From NCBI GenBank assembly GCA_022843485.1, contig JALHNM010000009.1, forward strand, positions 1 through 64,000: a DNA stretch of 64,000 bases, given 5' to 3'. A program made the translations under genes and the position numbers. The stretch comes from Fimbriimonadaceae bacterium. Lineage in GTDB: Bacteria > Armatimonadota > Fimbriimonadia > Fimbriimonadales > Fimbriimonadaceae. Below, in pieces: positions 52,219-58,307 of this stretch. The notes beneath the pieces were generated by a model, which made no database searches, was not told the DNA's origin, and was given only the letters and a program-made list of their open reading frames with translations. How positions within the stretch are numbered: the stretch's first letter is position 1; the number at the start of each line of letters is the position of its first letter.

Positions 52219-53288
52219 TCAATGCTCCGAAGGAGACCGATAGCCAGGGCGAAGAACAAGAGGTTTGGTGTCCACGCTGCTAGTGCGGGGGGCAACCAGC
52301 CAAGCCTTCCTAGGATCTCTGAGCTGATGACGTTAAGGTTGAAGTGCATCCAAACGACGGACAGGCTGAAGAGGACACCCACGAAAGGTCCGCTGCGAGA
52401 AAGCTTTATGGACAACAGCGCTCCGTTGAGGGCGAAGATGAAGCACGAGAACGGAAGGGCGAACTTCTGATGAAGGGCCACCTCTTGGCGAATAGTAGGT
52501 TGCCTTGCGTTCTTTAGAGACGCGACTGCTGCTTTTAACGAGGCGACGGTCTCCTCTTCCGGCAGGGGTTGGGTAAAGAGGTCTATCAAACGAATCGGTT
52601 CGTTTAGCGACAAGGAGTCCTGGGACACTACGGTGTTCAGAGTCGCACCTTGGAGTCGGTATACGGTGGGCCTCCTGATCGTCCAAACCCCGTCGCGATA
52701 CTCGCCGTTCGGACTTGTGTATATGACTGTTTCGCCGCGCCGTGGGCGCTCGAACAGGACGATGTCGGTAAGGTTGACCGTAAGTCCGCTACCGCGTGAG
52801 ACAGTCCCGAGGCTAGCGGTGAACCGGTCGATTTGTAGGATCACGTTCGAACGGAACTGGGGTACGGTCCCTAGAACCCCAATCTGGGCGGCGAGCCTAC
52901 GATACTCCTTGAGCGCTGGAGGGACTACGTGTTCGACGAGCGTAAAGTTGAGCACACCAATAAGGAGGCCGACAACGAGCCCGGGGGCGCAGACGCGGAT
53001 GACTCGGATTCCGCTCGCCCGCATGGCAGTGACCTCGCTCTCCCTGGCAAGCCTGGAAAGGGCGAGACTCGTGCCCAAGGCAGCCCCAATCGGCAGAGTA
53101 AGGCTGAGCCACTGAGGAAGCTTGAGCAGTAAGAGCTGAAGGATCGCTGTCCCGGGGATAGCGTCAACGTTTAGGGACTTGAAGATCGCTATCATGTCGT
53201 TTGCGACGAACAGGAGCGCGATGAGGACAGTTCCGATCACGAGAGGGATCAGTAGTTCAAGGATGACGTAGCGATCAAGTCTCTTCAT
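52215..53288 (-). CDS. lptF/lptG: LptF/LptG-family LPS export permease (357 aa)
   Basis: Inner-membrane subunit of the LPS transporter. Three N-terminal helices (LLIPLVIGTVLIALLFVAND, PQWLSLTLPIGAALGTSLAL and the next pair), a periplasmic beta-jellyroll (about 135-245) and three C-terminal helices fit the family. TMRASGIRV-like SEVTAMRASGIRVIRV is the cytoplasmic loop seen in LptF/G. ATG 53288 is used because MKRLDRYVILE is the family start. Only one LptF/G-type gene is here. The coupled lptD partner follows. Confidence 0.88.
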   Translation of the reverse strand: MKRLDRYVILELLIPLVIGTVLIALLFVANDMIAIFKSLNVDAIPGTAILQLLLLKLPQWLSLTLPIGAALGTSLALSRLARESEVTAMRASGIRVIRVCAPGLVVGLLIGVLNFTLVEHVVPPALKEYRRLAAQIGVLGTVPQFRSNVILQIDRFTASLGTVSRGSGLTVNLTDIVLFERPRRGETVIYTSPNGEYRDGVWTIRRPTVYRLQGATLNTVVSQDSLSLNEPIRLIDLFTQPLPEEETVASLKAAVASLKNARQPTIRQEVALHQKFALPFSCFIFALNGALLSIKLSRSGPFVGVLFSLSVVWMHFNLNVISSEILGRLGWLPPALAAWTPNLLFFALAIGLLRSIE

Positions 53289-53299
53289 TATGTCCAGAG

Positions 53300-54097
53300 T
53301 CAACGCTTCGTGAAGGATCGTAGTAGAAGCCAAGCCCCCACTGCAAGCTGAATGGCGATGAGCGAGATTGCGAGGGCCGGGTGCGTCTGGGTGAGTTGTG
53401 CCGCGGTCGGGAGGCCGACGACGGCAAGGACGATCACGATCCAGGCCGAAATGAAGGGCTTGACGTATCCCTTTCCTAGCCAGCGTCCTCTGACAAGATC
53501 CTTCAAGTAGGGTCGTCCGCAGTGGCCGCAATCGAGGCTGCCCAGGTCGTTCGTTCGCCCACAATGGGGACAAGGCGTGGGGTTCATCGCTGCGTGCGGT
53601 AACGGGTTGCTCCGCCAGACCCGGTAGGTTTGGTGTTCCTGCCGAAAGTGAGACTCAGGCATGGACGGAAGGACCCTGCTTAGAAGCGCGAGACCATGCC
53701 CTGGAAACCCTCGATCGTAGACCAGGACGGCCATACGATAGATGGCATAAACGTTGTCGGGGCGAAGACGGGCAGTCTCATCCAGCTTCTCCAACTGCTC
53801 AAAGTCAAGAGCATTCAGTGCCGTTCGGTGAGCCACGGCCTTATAGACAGGGAAAAGGATGATAGTCAGGAGGATGGCGAGGAAGGAAAGGATGCCGAGG
53901 TGTGGTGCTGGAGGCACAATCGTCAAGTACCCAAGCGTGAGGCCGACACCAACCGCAAGGATCCCTGGCCCAGTCTCGATCTCGCCTGCGACGATCCATC
54001 CGATAACGGCGATCATCCATATGGCGAGGGGAACCCAAACGACGCAGGCGGCGAGGGCACCGAGAGGACTTTCGATGACTCGGTCTTGGAAGTTCAA
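53300..54097 (-). CDS. Membrane protein with central zinc ribbon (265 aa)
   Basis: Not recognised. Three or so transmembrane helices near the N terminus and two near the C terminus (AWIVIVLAVVGLPTAAQL and AISLIAIQLAVGAWLLL) surround a cytoplasmic part containing PCPHCGRTNDLGSLDCGHCGRPY, a four-cysteine zinc ribbon. A helical segment before it (FEQLEKLDETARLRPDNVYAIYRMAVLVY) is TPR-like. It starts at TTG 54097, overlapping the plsY stop as TTGA. Its position between plsY and the lpt genes suggests an envelope role. Confidence 0.6.
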   Translation of the reverse strand: MNFQDRVIESPLGALAACVVWVPLAIWMIAVIGWIVAGEIETGPGILAVGVGLTLGYLTIVPPAPHLGILSFLAILLTIILFPVYKAVAHRTALNALDFEQLEKLDETARLRPDNVYAIYRMAVLVYDRGFPGHGLALLSRVLPSMPESHFRQEHQTYRVWRSNPLPHAAMNPTPCPHCGRTNDLGSLDCGHCGRPYLKDLVRGRWLGKGYVKPFISAWIVIVLAVVGLPTAAQLTQTHPALAISLIAIQLAVGAWLLLRSFTKR

Positions 54098-54759
54098 GGG
54101 GCCTCCTTAGTGGCCGTTGCCTCGGTCTGGCTAGAATCTGCGTTCGCACCGAAACGGAGGGGCTTCTCCTGTCCTTTGAGCAAGCGGCCGATGTTCTCGC
54201 GATGCTTCCAGAACACGTAAGCGACAAGTACGCCGTAGACCCATAGAAAGAGTGGGCTCTGCTTCGTGACGTAGCCTGCGACGAGTACGAGAGTAGCTCC
54301 CACTAAACTCGCAAGACTGACTATGCGTGTCGGCAAGAATAGGATTATGAAGCCAGAGAAACCGGCGACTCCGACAACGGGGGCAGTGCCGAGGAGCGCC
54401 CCCAGGCCGGTCGCTATCCCCTTGCCCCCGCGAAACCGCAAGAACGGAGAGAGGGAGTGCCCGATCACGGCAAGCGATCCCAGGAAGAGTGAGTGGTCCC
54501 GAGCGTCGAGGCTCCAGATGGATGGTGATTGAGAGGCGAACCAGAGCCCGCCGAGCGCAGCAGGAACGGTCCCCTTGACGACGTCGAGCAGGAACACGAA
54601 GACCCCGAGTTTCGGTCCCAAGGCGCGAGCCACGTTAGTCGCACCAGGGTTACCGCTCCCGAATGACAAGAGATCCACCCCTTTCGCACGGGCGACGAGC
54701 ACGCCGAACGGAATCGAGCCGACAAGGTAAGCGGTGAAGTACAGAAGGACTGGGATCAA
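54094..54759 (-). CDS. plsY: Glycerol-3-phosphate acyltransferase (221 aa)
   Basis: Transfers the acyl group from acyl-phosphate to glycerol-3-phosphate in the first membrane step of phospholipid synthesis. Characteristic motifs are YLVGSIPFGVL, FGSGNPGATNVARALG, LLDVVKGTVPA and RFRGGKGIATGLGALLG. Multi-pass topology and length are normal. It starts at TTG 54759 with a clear GAGGAGA ribosome site four bases before it, one of the few strong sites inside an operon here. Confidence 0.93.
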   Translation of the reverse strand: MIPVLLYFTAYLVGSIPFGVLVARAKGVDLLSFGSGNPGATNVARALGPKLGVFVFLLDVVKGTVPAALGGLWFASQSPSIWSLDARDHSLFLGSLAVIGHSLSPFLRFRGGKGIATGLGALLGTAPVVGVAGFSGFIILFLPTRIVSLASLVGATLVLVAGYVTKQSPLFLWVYGVLVAYVFWKHRENIGRLLKGQEKPLRFGANADSSQTEATATKEAP

Positions 54760-54768
54760 GGTCTCTCC

Positions 54769-56046
54769 TCAGTGTAGACGTTGGATCCCTTCCTGAAAGA
54801 TCGAGTGTGTCACGTCGCGGTACCCTTCGAACGCTGCCAAGAACCCGTTGCCTTCCGTCATGCCAAAGGATTCAGCCAGTCGGGCGAGTTTATCCGGGTT
54901 CTCGGGGACCACGTCGTCCGGACAGCCCAGGAGGGCCAGGCGAGCCTGAGTCTCGGTCAAGAACCGCCAGGCGTCTTCCAGGGCTTCGCGCTCAATAGGG
55001 CTCAGGAAGCCCGCATCGCGTAAGGCGAGGAGGCGGTCGGGAGTCCGGAGCGGCCGGGCGATCACCGGTGACCTAAGGAGGGCCAGATCGATCAGCCAGT
55101 CCAATTCGTGCAGGTTCACATGCCGACGACGGTATTGAACGGCGAGCGAAGCGTCCTGATGACGCTTGAGGTGGAGCCAGTCGTCCAAGGGCCGAGTGGA
55201 GGGCGCGAGGTACGGGCCAAGGTCCACCGGCTTGCCAGCCAAGACGGCGCTCCGAGCGAGTGCGAGGCAGAGTCGTTCCTCGGTTTCCGGCCCCGGCATG
55301 GGTGGTGGGCCCGCCAGCCAGGCAGTGAGTCCTCCGCCGCCCGCTTCGACCCTGGTGAGAGACCGTACCCCCTCGCTCGCCAGTGCGCTCGGCAGCTCGT
55401 CCCAGCCGCCTCCCGCGCTGGCCACTGCGATTTCGGCCGGGCAGAGCGGGAGCGCCTCATCCGCCGCAAAGCGCCCGACTGCGATCAAGGTCCCTCCCTC
55501 CTTGCTGGCCGAAAGGGCACGACGGAGCGAAGCCGAGTACTCAGCGGCGAGGTCGAAGGAGGGGTCGAGAGCCCACGTCGCCGTCCGCAAGGTCCAGCCC
55601 CGAGCCGACTCCGGACTGTCGGTCCACTGGGAAAGCCCCGGGACGTCACGGACGAGGAACGGGAACAGTGCGGGCGAGGTGCGGGTGAGTCGCTCTAGGC
55701 GCTGAAGGGCCGGGTTCTTGTCGGCCAGTCGGTCGCCGCCAGTCACCGAGGCCAGGACGCCGCCGAGCAGGCCAGGCGAATGGGCAAAGTGCCGCGCGAC
55801 CTCGGGCGTGAGCCCGGCGACGACCGCGGCCCAGGCCCCACCCCCCTCGGTCGCTTCGAGGGCTGCGAGGGTCTTCAGCGGAGAGGGAACCGTTCGAAGC
55901 CACCGACCGAGGTTGGCTAGCGCTGCGTCCGAGTCGGTGGCGTGACCACACCACGCCTCGACCTTCGAGCCCCATGTCCCCGGCCCGAGCCGGTCGAAGG
56001 CCGCGAGCTCCCGGGTCGCAGCCTCCTGGTCGCGAAAAGTGCTCAG
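54769..56046 (-). CDS. Degenerate GlnE-like protein, probable CTG start (425 aa)
   Basis: Resembles the N-terminal half of glutamine synthetase adenylyltransferase/deadenylylase: early helices with LANLGRWL and VARHFAHSPGLLGGVL, a middle nucleotidyltransferase-like block, then HELDWLIDLALLRSP, PLRTPDRLLALRDAGFLS and EALEDAWRFLTETQARLAL. The catalytic G-GRELN-SSD-D motif is replaced by VGRFAADEALPLCPAEIAVAS, so activity is unlikely. The visible GTG at 55746 cuts the homologous helices. The frame runs unbroken to CTG 56046, which overlaps the nth stop as CTGA. Nothing else in that interval can start. Confidence 0.6.
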   Translation of the reverse strand: MSTFRDQEAATRELAAFDRLGPGTWGSKVEAWCGHATDSDAALANLGRWLRTVPSPLKTLAALEATEGGGAWAAVVAGLTPEVARHFAHSPGLLGGVLASVTGGDRLADKNPALQRLERLTRTSPALFPFLVRDVPGLSQWTDSPESARGWTLRTATWALDPSFDLAAEYSASLRRALSASKEGGTLIAVGRFAADEALPLCPAEIAVASAGGGWDELPSALASEGVRSLTRVEAGGGGLTAWLAGPPPMPGPETEERLCLALARSAVLAGKPVDLGPYLAPSTRPLDDWLHLKRHQDASLAVQYRRRHVNLHELDWLIDLALLRSPVIARPLRTPDRLLALRDAGFLSPIEREALEDAWRFLTETQARLALLGCPDDVVPENPDKLARLAESFGMTEGNGFLAAFEGYRDVTHSIFQEGIQRLH

Positions 56047-56807
56047 GCGGCCCCCCGAACCCTAGCGCTGCTGCGCTTCCGAGCCGCAGCGGCCCTAGCT
56101 TTGTCCGGCCCCACCCGCCGGCGCCAGACGCAAAGGTCTGCGACTGGGCAGACTTTACAGTCCGGGATCGGGGCCCGGCACACCTTGCGACCGTGCTGGA
56201 TGAACGTCGTGTGGAACCGGAACGCGGCCTCGGGTGGGATCATCCGCCTGAGCTCGCGATGGGCGGCCCGCTCGTCCGTCTCGCTTCCGATTAGGCCCAA
56301 ACGCTGGCACACCCGGTACACGTGCGTATCGACCGGGATGGCGGGCTGGCCGAAGGAGAAGCCCATCACGATGGCCGCAGTTTTCGGTCCGACGCCAGGG
56401 AGGGACTCGAGCCATGTGAGCGCGTCGTCGAGGGCCCTCGCCCGGAGCGGCTCGAGCGTGTAACCACCGAACTCGACCCTGATCCGGCCGAGACAGGCCA
56501 CGATCGCCTTTGCCTTCTGGTTCGCCAGCCCCGCCTTCCGTACGACCTCGGCCACCTCTTCCCAACCCGCCGCCTCGACCTCGCCCCAGGAGGGGTACCG
56601 CTCGAGGAGCCGCGTGAAGGCGGGGAACGTGTTAGCGTCCGCCGAGTGTTGGCTCAGGATGCAGCTCACAAGCTCCTCCATGGGGTCGAACCGCGGGATC
56701 TCACGGGTGCGACCGTGGACTCGTTCGAGGGTCTCGAGGACCAGCATTGGATCGACCGAGGGACGGCGGGCGCGGGCCTTTGGACGCCGTCTCACGGGGG
56801 CTGCCAT
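56043..56807 (-). CDS. nth: Endonuclease III (254 aa)
   Basis: DNA glycosylase/AP lyase for oxidised pyrimidines. It has the helix-hairpin-helix LESLPGVGPKTAAIV with the catalytic Lys, the catalytic Asp in PVDTHVYRV, and a [4Fe-4S] site spaced C-x6-C-x2-C-x5-C (CRAPIPDCKVCPVADLC). The extra ~15 basic residues at each end are mild additions. The start is ATG 56807, since upstream frame is antisense to the lipoprotein; TATCCT ends 7 bases before it. Confidence 0.95.
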   Translation of the reverse strand: MAAPVRRRPKARARRPSVDPMLVLETLERVHGRTREIPRFDPMEELVSCILSQHSADANTFPAFTRLLERYPSWGEVEAAGWEEVAEVVRKAGLANQKAKAIVACLGRIRVEFGGYTLEPLRARALDDALTWLESLPGVGPKTAAIVMGFSFGQPAIPVDTHVYRVCQRLGLIGSETDERAAHRELRRMIPPEAAFRFHTTFIQHGRKVCRAPIPDCKVCPVADLCVWRRRVGPDKARAAAARKRSSARVRGAA

Positions 56808-56814
56808 GCGTCGA

Positions 56815-56820
56815 AGGATA
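56815..56820 (-). promoter_or_regulatory. -10 box TATCCT of nth, overlapping the divergent -10 box
   Basis: It ends 7 bases before ATG 56807. It shares bases 56819-56820 with the plus-strand box TACACT of the lipoprotein gene. Confidence 0.55.
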
Positions 56821-56824
56821 CACT
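56819..56824 (+). promoter_or_regulatory. -10 box TACACT of the lipoprotein/manC operon
   Basis: It ends 8 bases before ATG 56833. It overlaps the nth box by two bases, so both promoters cannot be open at once. Confidence 0.55.
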
Positions 56825-56832
56825 CCCCGGCC

Positions 56833-57216
56833 ATGAGGTCCGTGCTCGCCCTGACACTTCTCTTCGCGGGGGTCCTCGCGTCGGGGTGCCAGCGGCGCTC
56901 GCTCGAGGGGGCGTGGGAGGCCGTCGGAGTCCGACCGATCGTCCTGACCTTCGAGCCCGGGGGCAGGTACACCGTGACGACCCCGCTCGTCGAGGCCCTC
57001 GTCGCCCGGGGCGAGTACCGGCTGGACGGGTCGAACCTTGTCCTCGACCGCCCGAAGGTCGAGGTGGCCGGGGAGGCAGGAGTCGAACTCGGGCTCGACG
57101 GACGGGCCTTGAACAGGCTTGGGGCGGGGCGGTTCCAAGTCGCCTGGAAGTCGCAGGACGAGATCGTCCTCACCGGCGATGGGCTCCTGGCGGGTGGGTA
57201 TCGGAGGCAACAATGA
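56833..57216 (+). CDS. Small secreted lipoprotein (127 aa)
   Basis: MRSVLALTLLFAGVLASGCQ is a clear lipoprotein signal with the lipobox ending at Cys20. The mature ~108 residues are beta-rich (SLEGAWEAVGVRPIVLTFEPGGRYTV...), a compact barrel-like or lipocalin-like fold, but no family is recognised. ATG 56833 is better than the upstream frames because it begins the signal and follows a TACACT box by 8 bases. Its stop overlaps the manC start as ATGA, so it is co-expressed with the mannose enzyme. Confidence 0.75.
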   Translation: MRSVLALTLLFAGVLASGCQRRSLEGAWEAVGVRPIVLTFEPGGRYTVTTPLVEALVARGEYRLDGSNLVLDRPKVEVAGEAGVELGLDGRALNRLGAGRFQVAWKSQDEIVLTGDGLLAGGYRRQQ

Positions 57217-58268
57217 GCTATCGACGAGTCAGCGTGATCATGGCGGGCGGGGCCGGGGAGCGGTTTTGGCCCGTTTCGACCCGCACGAAGCCGAAGCAGT
57301 TCCTACGGCTCTCCTCGCCGGACCGGTCCCTGATCACAGAGGCGGTCGATCGAGCGGCGGCCCTCTTCGGGAACGAGGCCACTTACATCGTGACCGGGGA
57401 GCACCTCGTCGAAGCGACCAAGGAGGAGTGTCCTAACCTGCCCGAAGCGAACGTCATGGCCGAGCCGTGCAAAAGGAACACGGCCGGGTGCCTTGTCTGG
57501 GCGGCGGCTCAGCTCATCGCCTCGGACCCGGACGGCTGGTCCCAGACCTCTGTGGCCGTGCTCACCGCAGACCACCGGATCGCTCCGGAAGCGGCGTTCC
57601 ACGACACCGTGCGCCGCGCGCTTGAGACGGCGGAGAGGACAGGCGGCCTCGTCACGATCGGTGTCCGACCCGACCGGCCCGAGACGGGGTATGGCTACAT
57701 CGAGACGGGCGAACCGGACGGCGAGGCCTCGGCGGTGCGTCGGTTCCGGGAGAAGCCCGACCTGGCGACCGCCCAGGGCTTTCTCGCCTCCGGGGGCTTC
57801 CTTTGGAACGCCGGCATGTTCTTCTGGACCCTGCCCGCATTCGTGGCAGAGATGGAGCAGGCCGATCCCGGCTACGGCGCGGCCGTGCGCGAGATCGCGG
57901 GCTACCTGGGGTCCGGCCGCGAGGCCGAGGCCCGGGCCGCGTTCGAGGCCCTGCCGAGCGTCTCGATCGACTACGCCCTCATGGAGAAGGCGAGGCGTGT
58001 GTTCGTGGTCGAGGCCGGGTTCGAGTGGGACGACCTGGGATCGTGGGACAGCCTCGCCCGCTCGTACCCAGGCGACGATGCTGGGAACGTCAACCTAGGT
58101 CCGACTCGCGTGTTGGAAGGGGCCGGGAACGTGGTCTACAACGTCGGCCCGGGGCAGGAGGTCTGCCTGCTGGGGGTCGAGGGTCTCGTCGTCGTGGTCA
58201 CGGACGGTGTCGTCATGGTCTGCCCGAAGGAGCGGAGCCAGGACGTGCGCCGGTTCTCCCAAAGCTAG
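57213..58268 (+). CDS. manC: Mannose-1-phosphate guanylyltransferase (351 aa)
   Basis: Makes GDP-mannose from mannose-1-phosphate and GTP for exopolysaccharide or LPS. The nucleotide loop is IMAGGAGERFWPVSTRTKPKQFL; EPCKRNTAG, TADHRI, ETGYGYIETG, FREKPD and FEWDDLGSWDSL are the other motifs. It is the short form without the C-terminal mannose-6-phosphate isomerase domain. ATG 57213 overlaps the lipoprotein stop. A strong hairpin follows at 58270. Confidence 0.94.
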   Translation: MSYRRVSVIMAGGAGERFWPVSTRTKPKQFLRLSSPDRSLITEAVDRAAALFGNEATYIVTGEHLVEATKEECPNLPEANVMAEPCKRNTAGCLVWAAAQLIASDPDGWSQTSVAVLTADHRIAPEAAFHDTVRRALETAERTGGLVTIGVRPDRPETGYGYIETGEPDGEASAVRRFREKPDLATAQGFLASGGFLWNAGMFFWTLPAFVAEMEQADPGYGAAVREIAGYLGSGREAEARAAFEALPSVSIDYALMEKARRVFVVEAGFEWDDLGSWDSLARSYPGDDAGNVNLGPTRVLEGAGNVVYNVGPGQEVCLLGVEGLVVVVTDGVVMVCPKERSQDVRRFSQS

Positions 58269-58269
58269 A

Positions 58270-58297
58270 GGGCCCCGGGGATCCGCTCCCGGGGCCC
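58270..58297. terminator. Hairpin between convergent manC and wzc-like genes
   Basis: A perfect 10-base stem GGGCCCCGGG/CCCGGGGCCC with an 8-base loop, 2 bases after the manC stop. No T-run on either side, but it fits the convergent position. Confidence 0.6.
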
Positions 58298-58307
58298 CGT
58301 GCTGCAG

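Noticed and set aside
43470-54800. Lower-GC block as a horizontally acquired island
   Set aside because: Contents are core biosynthesis and envelope genes with the same NTGA overlaps as elsewhere, and there are no mobility genes at its edges.
55746-55746. GTG 55746 as start of the GlnE-like gene
   Set aside because: The same frame continues upstream for 100 codons with gene-like codon usage and family-like helices, up to an overlap with nth.
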